A DNA stretch of 64,000 nucleotides, taken from Micromonospora pallida (GTDB taxonomy: Bacteria > Actinomycetota > Actinomycetes > Mycobacteriales > Micromonosporaceae). Where the stretch lies: positions 3,597,001 to 3,661,000 of the forward strand of contig NZ_FMHW01000002.1 of the NCBI RefSeq assembly GCF_900090325.1, in the 5' to 3' direction. The translations under genes and the position numbers were made by a program. The number at the start of each line of letters is the position of its first letter. Within the stretch, counting starts at the first letter, position 1. The notes under the pieces are model-generated. The model was given only the letters and a program-made list of their open reading frames with translations, did not search any database and was not told where the DNA came from. Below, piece by piece: positions 20,634-29,875 of the stretch.

Positions 20634-22478
20634 TCAGAACGCCTCCTCGGGGACGTCCATCAGGTCGAGCTGCGCCGCCTGGACGATCTTGCGGTCAGCG
20701 GTGAGCCGGGGCAGCACCTCCCGGGCGAAGAACCGGGCCACCGCTACCTTGCCGGTGTAGAAGGCCTGGTCGGCGGCGGAGAGGTCGGCCCGGCCCAGGG
20801 CCCGCGCGGCGACCTCGGCCTGGGTGAGCAGCAGCCAGCCGACCAGCAGGTCACCGAAGGCGAGCAGCAACCGCCGGCTGTGCAGCCCGATCAGGTAGAG
20901 CTGGCGAGGCTCCCCGCCCTGCGCGGCGCCCACCCACTCGAACATCGCACCGAGGCAGCCCTGCACGTCGGTCACCGCCCGGCCCAGGGCGGCGCGCTGC
21001 TCGGCGAGCGGGTCGTCGTCCGCGCCGGCGCCGACGAACTCGCCGATCTCGCCGGCCAGCGCCATCAGCGCCACTCCCTGGTCCTTGGCGATCTTGCGGA
21101 AGACCAGGTCGAGGCTCTGGATCGCGGTGGTCCCCTCGTAGAGGGTGTCGATCTTGGCGTCCCGGACGTACTGCTCCAGCGGGTAGTCGGTGAGGTATCC
21201 GGAGCCGCCGAAGGTCTGCAACGACTCGTGCCCGAGCAGCTCGTACGCCCGCTCCGAGCCGACCCCCTTGACCAGCGGCAGGAGCAGGTCGTTGACCCGG
21301 GCGGCCAGGTCGGCGTCCGGCCCGTGGACCATCCGGTCCTGCCACCGTCCGGTGTAGACGAGCAGGGCGCGCAGCCCCTCGGCGTACGCCTTCTGCAGCA
21401 TCAGCGACCGGCGCACGTCCGGGTGGGCGATGATCCGGACCCGGGGGGCGGTCTTCTCGGCCATCCGGGTCAGGTCCGCGCCCTGCACCCGCTCGCGCGC
21501 GTACGCCAGGGCGTTGCGGTAGCCGGTGGAGAGGGTGGCGATGGCCTTCGTGCCGACCATCATCCGGGCGTACTCGATGATCCGGAACATCTGCCGGATG
21601 CCGTCGTGCCGGTCCCCCACCAGCCAGCCGACCGCCGGCACACCGTGCTGGCCGAAGGTGAGCTCGCAGGTGTTGGAGACCTTCAGTCCCATCTTCTGCT
21701 CGACGTTGGTAGCGAAGACGCCGTTGCGCTCGCCCAGCTCACCGGTTCCCGGGTCGAAGTGGAACTTGGGCACCACGAACAGGGAGAGCCCCTTGGTGCC
21801 CGGCCCGCCGGCGCCCTCGACCCCGACAGGTCGGGCCAGCACGTAGTGGACGATGTTCTCGGTGAGGTCGTGCTCGCCCGAGGTGATGAAGCGCTTGACC
21901 CCCTCGAGATGCCACGAGCCGTCCGGCTGCGGCACCGCCGTGGTCCGCCCCGCGCCGACGTCCGAGCCGGCGTCCGCCTCGGTCAGCGCCATGGTGGATC
22001 CCCACTCCCGGTCCACGAAGATCCGGGCCCACCGCTGCTGCTCCGCCGTCCCCTCGTGCCAGAGCACGTTGGCCAGCGGCGGGCCGGAGGCGTAGATCCA
22101 GATCGCCGGGTTGGCGCCCATCATCAGCTCGCCGATCGCCCGCCAGAGCATCCGGGGCGCGGGCGTGCCGCCCAGTTCCGGGGCCAGGTCACCGAGGCGC
22201 CAGAACCCGGCGTCCAGGAACGCCCGGTACGCCTTGGCGAACGCCGGGGGTAGCGGGGCGGTGTGCGTCGCCGGGTCGAACACCGGCGGCTGGCGGTCGC
22301 CCTCGGTGAACACGTCCGCCAGTTCCTCCCGGGCGGAGCGGTCCACCTCGGCGAGGATCTGCCGGATGGTGTCGGCGTCCAGGTCGGGGTAGCCGTCGGC
22401 ACCGAGGAACTCCTCGACGCCGAAGACCTCGAAAAGGTTGAACTCCAGGTCCCGCAGGTCGCTGCGGTAGTGGCCCAT
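20634..22478 (-). CDS. FadE5-like acyl-CoA dehydrogenase
   Basis: 614-aa FAD-dependent acyl-CoA dehydrogenase of the long form: N-terminal helical extension beginning [20 protein letters not shown], which is characteristic of mycobacterial FadE5 homologues, then the middle domain with [12 protein letters not shown] and the C-terminal helices with [18 protein letters not shown] and [15 protein letters not shown]. Introduces the alpha-beta double bond in acyl-CoA beta-oxidation. ATG at 22478 with an AGGAGT site. Starts the ACAD-PPTase-reductase run. It could supply or degrade acyl chains for the neighbouring cluster, but general beta-oxidation is equally possible. Confidence 0.92.
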   Translation of the reverse strand: MGHYRSDLRDLEFNLFEVFGVEEFLGADGYPDLDADTIRQILAEVDRSAREELADVFTEGDRQPPVFDPATHTAPLPPAFAKAYRAFLDAGFWRLGDLAPELGGTPAPRMLWRAIGELMMGANPAIWIYASGPPLANVLWHEGTAEQQRWARIFVDREWGSTMALTEADAGSDVGAGRTTAVPQPDGSWHLEGVKRFITSGEHDLTENIVHYVLARPVGVEGAGGPGTKGLSLFVVPKFHFDPGTGELGERNGVFATNVEQKMGLKVSNTCELTFGQHGVPAVGWLVGDRHDGIRQMFRIIEYARMMVGTKAIATLSTGYRNALAYARERVQGADLTRMAEKTAPRVRIIAHPDVRRSLMLQKAYAEGLRALLVYTGRWQDRMVHGPDADLAARVNDLLLPLVKGVGSERAYELLGHESLQTFGGSGYLTDYPLEQYVRDAKIDTLYEGTTAIQSLDLVFRKIAKDQGVALMALAGEIGEFVGAGADDDPLAEQRAALGRAVTDVQGCLGAMFEWVGAAQGGEPRQLYLIGLHSRRLLLAFGDLLVGWLLLTQAEVAARALGRADLSAADQAFYTGKVAVARFFAREVLPRLTADRKIVQAAQLDLMDVPEEAF

Positions 22479-22506
22479 CTGCGCGTACTCCTGTCTTCGG
22501 GAAGGC

Positions 22507-22544
22507 GGCGGGCCGGACCGGGTGTTCGCCCGGTCCGGCCCGCC
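22507..22544. terminator. terminator after the DHA2 MFS gene
   Basis: Perfect 16-bp stem (22507-22522 / 22529-22544) with a 6-nt TGTTCG loop, between the stop of the MFS gene (22565) and the start of the acyl-CoA dehydrogenase gene (22478), both on the minus strand. Confidence 0.8.
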
Positions 22545-22564
22545 GTGTCGTACTGGTCGGCGGC

Positions 22565-24031
22565 TCAGCCGCCGTGGATCGCCGCCAGGTCGACCTTGGC
22601 GCGGGTGCTGGGCAGCGCGAGGGTGACCAGCACGGCGGCGGCGGTGAGGATGGTCGCCGTCAGGAAGGCCGCGTGCAGGCCGTCCAGCAGCGCCGAGGGC
22701 GCTGCCGCGCCCTCGCCGATCCGCCCGGAGAGCCGCTCGTTGGCGACCGTGACCAGGACCGCCAGGCCGACCGCGCCACCGACCTGCTGGGCGGTGTTCA
22801 TCAGGCCGGAGGCGATGCCGCTCTCCTCCTTGGCCACGCCGCTGACCGCCGCGACCACCAGGGGCACCAGGGCCAGGCCGAAGCCGGCGCCGGAGAGGAT
22901 CAGGGTGGGGAGCAGTTCGCTGACGTACGACCCGTCGACGGTGCTGCGCAGCAGCAGCACCTGGCCGAGCCCGACCAGCACCAGGCCGGACAGGATCAGG
23001 TTGCGGGTGCCCAGCTTCGGGGTGAGCTGCATGGCCGCGCCGGCGAAGACCGCCATGGTGAGGCCGAGCGGTGCCCAGGAGAGGCCGGCCCGGATCGGCG
23101 ACCACTGGTTGATCACCTGCATGTAGAGGCTGAGGAAGAAGAAGGTGCCGTAGAGCGCGGAGGCGGCCAGCACGGTGAGGATGTTGGCCACCGCGATCTG
23201 CCGGTTGGCCAGGATGCCCAGGCGCAGCAGCGGCTCCGGGGCGCGCTTCTCCCACCAGATGAACAGCCCGATCAGCACGACCGAGCCGACCAGACCGCCG
23301 ATGGTGATCGGGTCGCTCCACTCCCGGTGGGCGGTGTTCAGCACGGTGTAGACGAACAGCAGCAGACCACCGGTGATGGTGGCCGCGCCGAAGCCGTCCA
23401 GTCGGCGCGGGCCGACGGCGGCCTCCAGGTCGCCGCTGCGGCGCAGACCGGCCAGGGTGAGCGCGAGCAGCAGCGCCCCGACCGGGACGTTGATGAAGAA
23501 CACCCAGCGCCAGCCGATGGTGTCGGTGATCAGACCGCCGAGGAGCACTCCGGTGGTGCCGGCGATGCCGGAGAGGCCACCCCAGACGCCGAGCGCCTTG
23601 CCCCGTTGCTCGGCGTTGGTGAAGGCACTGACCAGGATGCTCAGCGCGGCCGGGCTGAGCAGCGCCGCGCCGAAGCCCTGCACGCCGCGGGCGATGATCA
23701 GCGCGGTGTCGGTCTGGGCCAGCCCGCCGCCCAGCGACGCGCCGACGAAGACGACCAGACCGATGAGGAACATCCGCTGCCGGCCGAACAGGTCCGCGCC
23801 CCGGCCGCCGAGCAGCAGGAAACCGCCGAAGAGCAGCATGTACGCGTCGACCACCCAGGCCAGGGAGGACGTGGAGAAGTTCAGGTCGGTGCGGATCGAC
23901 GGCAGGGCCAGGTTGACCACCGTCTCGTCGAAGATGACGAGCAGTTGGGCGCCGCAGGTGATGGCGAGCAGGAGCGCGACCCGCCCACGGCTCAACATCT
24001 GGTCCCCTTCGGGCACGGCGGCTTGCACCAT
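22565..24031 (-). CDS. DHA2-family (EmrB/QacA) MFS drug exporter
   Basis: 488-aa proton-driven exporter with about 14 membrane segments. Signature pieces are [13 protein letters not shown] in TM1 (motif D1), [17 protein letters not shown] in loop 2/3 (motif A) and [17 protein letters not shown] in TM5 (motif C). ATG at 24031 lies 8 nt after GAGGAG; the GTG one codon earlier is less well spaced. Follows the hemerythrin gene in the same direction. Close to the fatty-acyl cluster at 25-36 kb and a plausible product exporter, but this is position only. Confidence 0.9.
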   Translation of the reverse strand: MVQAAVPEGDQMLSRGRVALLLAITCGAQLLVIFDETVVNLALPSIRTDLNFSTSSLAWVVDAYMLLFGGFLLLGGRGADLFGRQRMFLIGLVVFVGASLGGGLAQTDTALIIARGVQGFGAALLSPAALSILVSAFTNAEQRGKALGVWGGLSGIAGTTGVLLGGLITDTIGWRWVFFINVPVGALLLALTLAGLRRSGDLEAAVGPRRLDGFGAATITGGLLLFVYTVLNTAHREWSDPITIGGLVGSVVLIGLFIWWEKRAPEPLLRLGILANRQIAVANILTVLAASALYGTFFFLSLYMQVINQWSPIRAGLSWAPLGLTMAVFAGAAMQLTPKLGTRNLILSGLVLVGLGQVLLLRSTVDGSYVSELLPTLILSGAGFGLALVPLVVAAVSGVAKEESGIASGLMNTAQQVGGAVGLAVLVTVANERLSGRIGEGAAAPSALLDGLHAAFLTATILTAAAVLVTLALPSTRAKVDLAAIHGG

Positions 24032-24193
24032 CACGACTCCTCAGCAGTGCTCAGTGGATTGCAGGGGTTCTCCGCCCGGGGCCCGGACGGTCGGGGGACG
24101 GGCACCGGCCGGCGGCGGGTCGGTGCGTCGGAGCGGGCCCGCCGCGACCGCCGGAACGGCTCGTGGGTACGGGGGGCGGCCCGGAGGGGCCAG

Positions 24194-24829
24194 TCAGTCT
24201 CCGAAGGCACGCTGCTGGCGACGGCGCAGCGACCCGGCCATCAGCTTGGCCACCGGACGGGCCGGCACCCCAGCCCGCTCGGCCGGCTCGGCGACCGAGT
24301 CCAGCCAGGGCGGCATGAACGCCAGCGTCCACTTCGGCGCGGTCTTGACCATGTTGCGCTCGAACCGGCTCCACGCGGACGCGTCCAGCGCCGGGGCCAG
24401 CCGGTCGGTCAGCTCGCGCTCCTCGTCGGCGCAGTGCGCGGCGAGCGAGTCGCGCAGCCGCTGCACCGCCGCGCCGAAGCCGGCCCAGGCGGTAGCCCCG
24501 TCGAGGGCGGTCAGTCGCCCCGTGACGTCCTTGAGGTGGCCGAGCAGTTCGGCGTGCTCCTCGGTCATCAGGGTCAGCACGTCCTCACCGGCGCCACGCT
24601 CGCGCAGCATCGGCCAGAGGAACTCGTCCTCTCCCTCGTGATGGTGCTCGATGATCTGGAGGATCCGGTCGGCGTAGTCGGTCAGGGCCGTCGCCTGCGC
24701 CGGGTCGGGTGAGTCGGCCAGGGCCGTGGCGGTGGTCGCGATCCGGCCCAGGTCACGCAGCATCGCCCGGTGCGCGAGCCGCATCGTGAGGTGGCCGGCG
24801 GGAAGCCCGACGGCTGGCTGACTGGACAT
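24194..24829 (-). CDS. hemerythrin-domain protein
   Basis: 211-aa four-helix protein with an HHE-type di-iron pattern: LAHRAMLRDLGR, IIEHHHEGEDEFLWPML, LTEEHAELLGHL (as LMTEEHAELLGHL) and LAAHCADEERELTDRL supply the His and Glu ligands. The C-terminal ~60 residues are basic with LKWTL/PPWLD-like hydrophobic stretches. Proteins of this type bind O2 or sense NO/redox. ATG at 24829 follows AAGGAG. Upstream of the DHA2 exporter, possibly one transcript. Physiological role unknown. Confidence 0.88.
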   Translation of the reverse strand: MSSQPAVGLPAGHLTMRLAHRAMLRDLGRIATTATALADSPDPAQATALTDYADRILQIIEHHHEGEDEFLWPMLRERGAGEDVLTLMTEEHAELLGHLKDVTGRLTALDGATAWAGFGAAVQRLRDSLAAHCADEERELTDRLAPALDASAWSRFERNMVKTAPKWTLAFMPPWLDSVAEPAERAGVPARPVAKLMAGSLRRRQQRAFGD

Positions 24830-25342
24830 GTTCTTCTCCTTGCTGCGACCGGCGCTGAACGCACGCCGACCGTATCAGCTATTCACCGATGCTGGCGGTC
24901 CCATCCCCTATGTCCGACTCGGCGTTGTCGCCAGTGGACTGGATCAGCGGATCGGCGGCGAAGACTGGCCTTTGTAACAGCACATATTCAATCGGACGGA
25001 TCAGACGTACTTGTGCCGGTCCAGAGTGGATCACACGCGCCGCTAGGTGATAGTCAATGCCATCCACTTTCGATAAAGTGCGGTACTTGTTTACTGCGCG
25101 AGCCGTGGACGGGGGCCGCCGGATGACAGCGCGTGCACCACACCGTTACCCAAAACGTACAGGTGGTTGTTCCGGGCGGCAATGCGTCCCGCCCGTCGAC
25201 CCCATTCCGCCCCACGGTCCCACCCGGTCGACCCGCCATTCACGGGCGGCCGGGAACGGGCCGCGCCCCCGGCCGTCCGGCCGACGGGGCGGGAACGCGC
25301 CGCGATCGCACCGCTCATACATACAGACCAAGAGGTAGGTAC
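24830..25342. other. 513-bp regulatory region, hemerythrin / desaturase divergence
   Basis: Non-coding and less GC-rich than its surroundings, especially 24870-25090. It must carry the divergent promoters of the hemerythrin-MFS genes and of the desaturase. A short inverted repeat CACTTT-CGAT-AAAGTG at 25065-25080 may be an operator. Short open frames here lack ribosome binding sites and local codon bias, so I call none. Confidence 0.5.
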
Positions 25343-26365
25343 ATGGACGGCAGAGAACACCGCTGGTTCATCCTGACCGCGTCCGTGGCGCCGCTGATCG
25401 GCGTCCTGGTGGCGATGGTCCTGCTCTGGAACAGGCTGTTCGGCTGGTCGGATCTCGTGGCCCTGGTGGTCATGTACACGATCTGCGCGTTCGGCATCTC
25501 CACCGGCTATCACCGGCTGCTGACGCACCGGGCGTTCCGGACCACCCGTCCGATCTACCTCGCCCTGGCCACGGCCGGGGCGATGGCCGGACAGGGCCCG
25601 CCGATCATCTGGGCCGCACACCACCGGCGGCACCACCGGGTCGCCGACCGCGAGGGCGACCCGCACAGCCCGCACCTGGGCTTCGAGCCCGGCGTCAAGG
25701 GCATCCTCCGGGGCCTGTGGCACGCGCACCTCGGCTGGCTGTTCGACGTCGGCCTGAAGTCGGAGCCGATGCGGTACTGCCCGGACCTGGTCCGGGACAA
25801 GGCGCTGCGCTGGATCAGCGAGAAGTTCGTGCTGGTCGTAACCGCCGGCATCGTGCTGCCCGGCCTGATCGGGCTCGCCCTCACCGGCACCCTCACCGGC
25901 GCGCTGACCGGTGCCCTCTGGGGTGGTCTGGTCCGGCTGTTCCTGGTCAACCACATGACCTACGCGGTCAACTCGGTCGGGCACTACTTCGGCCGTCGCC
26001 GGTTCGGCACCCTGGACCACTCCCGCAACGTGGCCTGGCTGGCCATCCCCTCCTTCGGTGAGGCCTGGCACAACAACCACCACGCCTTCCCCCGCTCGGC
26101 CCGGCACGGCATGAAGTGGTGGGAGGTGGACATCAGCGCCATCTTCATCTGGTCGCTGGAGAAGGTCGGCCTGGCCACCCACGTGATCCGGATCGACCCG
26201 GAGCGGCTGGCCATGCGCGAGGGTGGGGTGAGCCTGGTCGGCAACGTCAAGGCGGACAGCGCCCCGGCCACCACCGCCGACGAGCTGCTGACCGCACCGG
26301 CGGCCCCGCCGCTGTCCGAGCGCCGACGCGCGTCCGAGCTGGTCTCGGTCACCGACGTCGAATGA
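25343..26365 (+). CDS. membrane fatty acyl desaturase (stearoyl-CoA desaturase-like)
   Basis: 340-aa integral membrane di-iron desaturase. All three His boxes are present: HRLLTH (57-62), HRRHH (94-98) and HNNHH (243-247), with an additional NHMTYAVNSVGH between. Four membrane helices flank the boxes. Introduces a double bond (or, in JamB/TtuB relatives, a triple bond) into a fatty acyl-CoA or acyl-ACP. ATG at 25343 is 5 nt after AGAGGTAGG. First gene of the fatty-acyl cluster, 37 bp upstream of the acyl-AMP ligase. The C-terminal ~60 residues are a poorly conserved Ala-rich tail. Confidence 0.92.
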   Translation: MDGREHRWFILTASVAPLIGVLVAMVLLWNRLFGWSDLVALVVMYTICAFGISTGYHRLLTHRAFRTTRPIYLALATAGAMAGQGPPIIWAAHHRRHHRVADREGDPHSPHLGFEPGVKGILRGLWHAHLGWLFDVGLKSEPMRYCPDLVRDKALRWISEKFVLVVTAGIVLPGLIGLALTGTLTGALTGALWGGLVRLFLVNHMTYAVNSVGHYFGRRRFGTLDHSRNVAWLAIPSFGEAWHNNHHAFPRSARHGMKWWEVDISAIFIWSLEKVGLATHVIRIDPERLAMREGGVSLVGNVKADSAPATTADELLTAPAAPPLSERRRASELVSVTDVE

Positions 26366-26402
26366 GGACACCGACCGTCGTACCGGCCCGGAAGGAGACG
26401 CC

Positions 26403-28028
26403 GTGCAGCTGTGGGAGCGACTGACCGGAGCCGGGGGCCGGGGCCGGCTGCACGCCTGGGCCGGCAACGGATTCACCACGACGCCGTGGTCGGAGGTGGT
26501 CGCCGACGCCCGGGGCGCGGCGGCCACCCTCCGCCGCGCCGGGGTGCGCCCCGGCCGGCACGTAGCCGCCATCCTGGACAACTCCCCGGAGGCGGTCCGC
26601 GGCCTGCTCGGGGCCTGGATGGCCGGCGGGGCCGTCGCGTCGCTGCCGGTGCCCACCCGGGGCATGGACCGGCAGGAGTACGCCGGTCACCTGGAGACGC
26701 TGGTCGCCAACCTCGACGCGCCGGTGCTGCTGGCCGACGAGAAGCTGGCCCCGCTGCTGCCGGAGTCGCTGCACCGTCGACTGGCGGTGCGGTCCTGGCA
26801 GTCGCTGGCCGGTGACGGCCGGATCGACGAGACTCCGCCGGGCCTGGACGACCTGGCGTTCGTGCAGTACTCCTCGGGCAGCACCAGCGTGCCCAAGGGG
26901 TGTGCGCTGACCACCCGGGCCATCGGCCGCCAACTGGAGATGATCCTGGCCATGGCCGGCGGGGTGCCCGGCGAGGAGACAGTGGCCTCCTGGCTGCCGC
27001 TCTCCCACGACATGGGGATGTTCGGCTGCCTGCTCTACGCCTGGGCGCACGACTTCGGGCTGGTGCTGTCCACTCCGGAGCGGTTCATGATGTCGCCCCG
27101 GACCTGGTTCCGGGACATGGCCGAGTACGGCGCCACCATGACCGCCGGCACCAGCACCGCGCTGCACCTGGCCGCCCGGGGACAGGGCAGTGGCGCGCTG
27201 GCCGCCCCGCTGCGGCTGCGGGTCTGCGTGGTCGGGGCGGAGCGGGTGGAGTGGGAGGCGCTACGGCGCACGGTGGCCGCCTTCGGCCCGCAGGGGCTCC
27301 GGGAGGAGGCGCTGATGCCGGCGTACGGGCTGGCCGAGGCGACCCTGGCGGTGACCGCGTGCCCGCACGACGAGGCACCACGCTTCCTCGACGTCGACGG
27401 CAACCGGCTGGCCGACGGCGAGGTGGTGGCGTGCGCGGCGGACGATCCGGCGGCGACCCGGGTGGTCTCCACCGGCCGGCCGTGCGACGGGGTCGAGGTG
27501 GCGGTCGCCGAACCCGGCCGCCTCTCCGAGATCCGGATCGCCTCGCCCAGTCTCGCCAGCGGGTACTTCGCCGACCCGGAGCGCACCGCGGCCCGGTTCG
27601 TCGACGGCCGGCTGCGTACCGGTGACCTGGGTTTCCTGCACGACGGCGAGCTGTACGTGGTGGGCCGCTCGGACGACCTGCTCCAGGTCGGCGGCCGCAA
27701 CGTCTACGCGCGGGAGATCGAGAGCACGATCGACGCCCTGGATCCGGTCCGCAAGGGCTGCGCGGTGATCGTCGACGTCGTCGAGGACGGCCGGAGCGAG
27801 TTGGTGCTGCTCGTGGAGTTGAAGAGCCGCAGCACCGACTACCCGGCCTTCGCCGACGAGGCGGCGGCGATCGCGATGACCAAGGCCGGGGTGCCGCTGG
27901 CGGAGTGCGTCTTCCTGGAGAAGGGCACGCTGCCGAAGACGCCCAGCGGCAAGATCCAGCGGTTCCGGTGCCGGACGCTGCTGGCGTCCGACGCGTTGCG
28001 TCCGCTGGCCCGGGTCGCCGTGCGCTGA
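26403..28028 (+). CDS. fatty acyl-AMP ligase (FAAL-like adenylating enzyme)
   Basis: 541-aa ANL-superfamily enzyme. ATP-binding P-loop YSSGSTSVPKG (156-166); WLPLSHDMGMFG (197-208), the motif typical of fatty acyl-AMP ligases; AYGLAEATLAV; TGDLGF; and a C-terminal Lys motif PKTPSGKIQRF. Activates a fatty acid as acyl-AMP and probably passes it to a carrier protein rather than CoA. GTG at 26403 follows GGAAGGAGACGCC. Downstream of the desaturase; the ACP at 31791 is the obvious acceptor (inference). Distinction from an acyl-CoA ligase rests on the LPLSHDMG motif. Confidence 0.88.
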   Translation: MQLWERLTGAGGRGRLHAWAGNGFTTTPWSEVVADARGAAATLRRAGVRPGRHVAAILDNSPEAVRGLLGAWMAGGAVASLPVPTRGMDRQEYAGHLETLVANLDAPVLLADEKLAPLLPESLHRRLAVRSWQSLAGDGRIDETPPGLDDLAFVQYSSGSTSVPKGCALTTRAIGRQLEMILAMAGGVPGEETVASWLPLSHDMGMFGCLLYAWAHDFGLVLSTPERFMMSPRTWFRDMAEYGATMTAGTSTALHLAARGQGSGALAAPLRLRVCVVGAERVEWEALRRTVAAFGPQGLREEALMPAYGLAEATLAVTACPHDEAPRFLDVDGNRLADGEVVACAADDPAATRVVSTGRPCDGVEVAVAEPGRLSEIRIASPSLASGYFADPERTAARFVDGRLRTGDLGFLHDGELYVVGRSDDLLQVGGRNVYAREIESTIDALDPVRKGCAVIVDVVEDGRSELVLLVELKSRSTDYPAFADEAAAIAMTKAGVPLAECVFLEKGTLPKTPSGKIQRFRCRTLLASDALRPLARVAVR

Positions 28029-28045
28029 GGCCGTCGACCGCGACA

Positions 28046-28092
28046 CGACGAAGCCGGGGTGGGATTCGGAATCCCCACCCCGGCTTCGTCGT
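28046..28092. terminator. terminator after the acyl-AMP ligase
   Basis: Long GC-rich hairpin, stem of 17 bp (GACGAAGCCGGGGTGGG and its complement) continued by a slightly imperfect A/T-containing part. Ends the plus-strand transcript and may also serve the convergent ketosynthase operon. Confidence 0.8.
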
Positions 28093-28115
28093 CGAGCCAG
28101 GTGGAGCCGCTAGGC

Positions 28116-28226
28116 GCCGGCCTGCCAGCGAATCCGGACGGCTACACGCCGGCCTGCCAGCGAATCCGGACGGCTACACGCCGGCCTGCCAGCGAATCCG
28201 GACGGCTACACGCCGGCCTGCCAGCG
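28116..28226. repeat. 32-bp tandem repeats copying the 3' end of the ketosynthase gene
   Basis: Three identical 32-bp units (28116-28147, 28148-28179, 28180-28211) and 15 bp of a fourth. On the minus strand each unit reads through IRWQAGV-stop, the exact C-terminus of the ketosynthase gene, whose real stop at 28206 lies in the third unit. The repeats extend beyond the stop, so they look like slippage duplications of the gene end. No spacers, so not CRISPR. Confidence 0.9.
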
Positions 28227-29216
28227 GATGGCGGCGGCGCCGGCCATGTCCCCGGCGTGCGCGAAGCCGGCAAGGACGAGCAGGTCGCCCTGGCGGACCT
28301 TCCCGTCCCGGACGGCGTCGGTCAGCGTGATCGGCACGGCCGCGCCGAACAGGTTGCCGTACTCGTCGAAGGTGTCCAGGTGCCGCTCCGGCTTGAGCTG
28401 GAGCGCCTCCCGCCAGTTGCGCAGGAACATCCGGTTCGGCTGGTTGGTGATCAGCACGTCGATGTCCGGGGTACGGGTGTCCAGCCGGTCGCAGAGCGCG
28501 GTGACCACCTTGGGAACGAGCTGGTTGCCCCGGCCGATGATCTTCGCGACCTTGGAGTCGGTGAAGCTGACGTCCATCTCGCTCTGCCCCGGCTGCCAGT
28601 ACTTCCGGGCGTCGTCGAAGGCCAGCCCGACATCGGTGGCGTACTCGACGTACTGCTGGATCTCCACGTCGAGGATCGGGGACTCGTCCCCGATCCGTAG
28701 ATAGCCGACCCCGCAGCCGTCGCCCGGCACGGGCGCGTGCGACTTGGTGCGGATGGTCGGCTGGGTGAAGACCTGGCCGGCGCTGTTCTGCACGTTGCAC
28801 AGCAGCGCGGTCTTCGCCCCGCCGGACTGCATGATCTGCTTGGCGAGCTTCAGCATGTAGACGAAGGAGACGCAGCCGCCGTTGTGCACGTCGAGCACCC
28901 AGTCCGGGCGTTCGCCGAGTCGGTGGGCGACCTCCGCCCCGGCGCCGGTGAACGGCAGGTCGGGCAGGAGCACGTTGGTGATGAGCAGGTCCACCGGCCC
29001 GTCACCGCGCTCCTTCGCCCGGTCCAGCACCGGCCGGGCGGCCTTGACGATCAGGTCGGCCGCGCTCTCCTCCGGTCCCATGTGCCGGCGGTACTTCGGC
29101 GACTTGAACATCACGCTGTCGTCGAGCGCGGCGTCCGCACCACGGTAGAAGTCGGTGGCGACCCGGTTCTCCGGCAGCGCGCTGTTGACCTCGACCAGGC
29201 TGACCGGAACTGTCAT
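28206..29216 (-). CDS. FabH-like (KAS III fold) condensing or acyl-transfer enzyme with altered triad
   Basis: 336-aa thiolase-fold protein of the 3-oxoacyl-ACP synthase III class. The nucleophile sits in HNGGCVSFVYML (C115), and the distal Asn in EYGNLFGAAVPITL (N288). At the place of the catalytic His (PHQANxRI in FabH) the sequence is TNQPNRMF, so the His is Asn258. A normal decarboxylative Claisen reaction may therefore be impaired, and acyl transfer or a non-decarboxylative reaction is possible (inference). ATG at 29216 overlaps the SRPBCC gene stop by four bases. Related alternatives are OleA-like or CerJ-like enzymes; I cannot separate these by eye. Confidence 0.85.
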   Translation of the reverse strand: MTVPVSLVEVNSALPENRVATDFYRGADAALDDSVMFKSPKYRRHMGPEESAADLIVKAARPVLDRAKERGDGPVDLLITNVLLPDLPFTGAGAEVAHRLGERPDWVLDVHNGGCVSFVYMLKLAKQIMQSGGAKTALLCNVQNSAGQVFTQPTIRTKSHAPVPGDGCGVGYLRIGDESPILDVEIQQYVEYATDVGLAFDDARKYWQPGQSEMDVSFTDSKVAKIIGRGNQLVPKVVTALCDRLDTRTPDIDVLITNQPNRMFLRNWREALQLKPERHLDTFDEYGNLFGAAVPITLTDAVRDGKVRQGDLLVLAGFAHAGDMAGAAAIRWQAGV

Positions 29217-29875
29217 ACCGAGGCCCCCTCGCGCACCACGTGGCCGGTCACCGGGATGCCCCGGCTGTGCCGGTACTCGACGATGGCCTTGAGGTTGTCC
29301 AGCTCGGCCCGGTGGCCGGCGTAGAACAGCGGCCACATGTCGCCCACCCAGACCCGGTTCGGGTCCGCCACCAGGTGCTTGTTGGGGTTGTCGTCGTAGT
29401 ACGGGTGGCGGCAGTTGGTCCAGACCAGCACCGAGCCGGGCTTGTTGAGCACCAGCTCGGCGGGGATGATCCGGTTGATGTAGATCATCCACAGTTCGTC
29501 GCCCTGGTCCCAGGCGCAGTGGTAGTCGACGGTCAGCGCCTCCCGGTTGGCGACCACCTTCGCGTAGATGCGGGTGTCGTCGGCCAGGGTGTCCCAGCCG
29601 AGGTGCAGCCCGTCGGTGGCGCCGGGAACCGGCTCGAAGTGCCGGGTGCTGTACGTCCACTCGTCGAGGTTGCGCAGGTCGACCAGGTAGTCGAAGAGGT
29701 CCTCCGGCGGGCAGTCGATGTAGTCCTGCACGGTGCAGAACTGCCCGTACACCGCGTCGTGGGGGTAGACCGCGTGGGTCATCTCCGCGGCCTTGGCCAG
29801 AGCCGCCTCCCGCGGGGTGGTCTCGCAGCGCAGCAGGTTCGGGATGTCAGCCAACGGCGACGACGGGCTGGTCAT
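29213..29875 (-). CDS. SRPBCC (START-like) superfamily protein
   Basis: 220-aa protein. A central START-like domain is suggested by VQDYIDCPPEDLFDYLVDLRNLDEW, the usual opening of polyketide-cyclase/SRPBCC proteins, with alternating strands (LHLGWDTLADDTRIYAKVV) and a long C-terminal helix (AGHRAELDNLKAIVEYR). Such proteins bind hydrophobic ligands or cyclise polyketides. ATG at 29875 with GGAGC upstream. Overlaps the ThDP enzyme gene upstream by 29 bp and the ketosynthase downstream by four: a translationally coupled three-gene operon. The actual substrate is unknown. Confidence 0.8.
   Translation of the reverse strand: MTSPSSPLADIPNLLRCETTPREAALAKAAEMTHAVYPHDAVYGQFCTVQDYIDCPPEDLFDYLVDLRNLDEWTYSTRHFEPVPGATDGLHLGWDTLADDTRIYAKVVANREALTVDYHCAWDQGDELWMIYINRIIPAELVLNKPGSVLVWTNCRHPYYDDNPNKHLVADPNRVWVGDMWPLFYAGHRAELDNLKAIVEYRHSRGIPVTGHVVREGASV

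Noticed and set aside
24879..25067. Small minus-strand open frame (62 codons) upstream of the desaturase
   Set aside because: No ribosome binding site, codon use unlike neighbours, and it covers the probable promoter region.
26403..28028. OleC-type beta-lactone synthetase
   Set aside because: The LPLSHDMG motif and overall pattern fit fatty acyl-AMP ligases better. Not fully excluded without alignment.
28116..28226. Possible CRISPR array from the 32-bp repeats
   Set aside because: Units are directly adjacent with no spacers, and no cas genes are present. They duplicate the end of the neighbouring gene.
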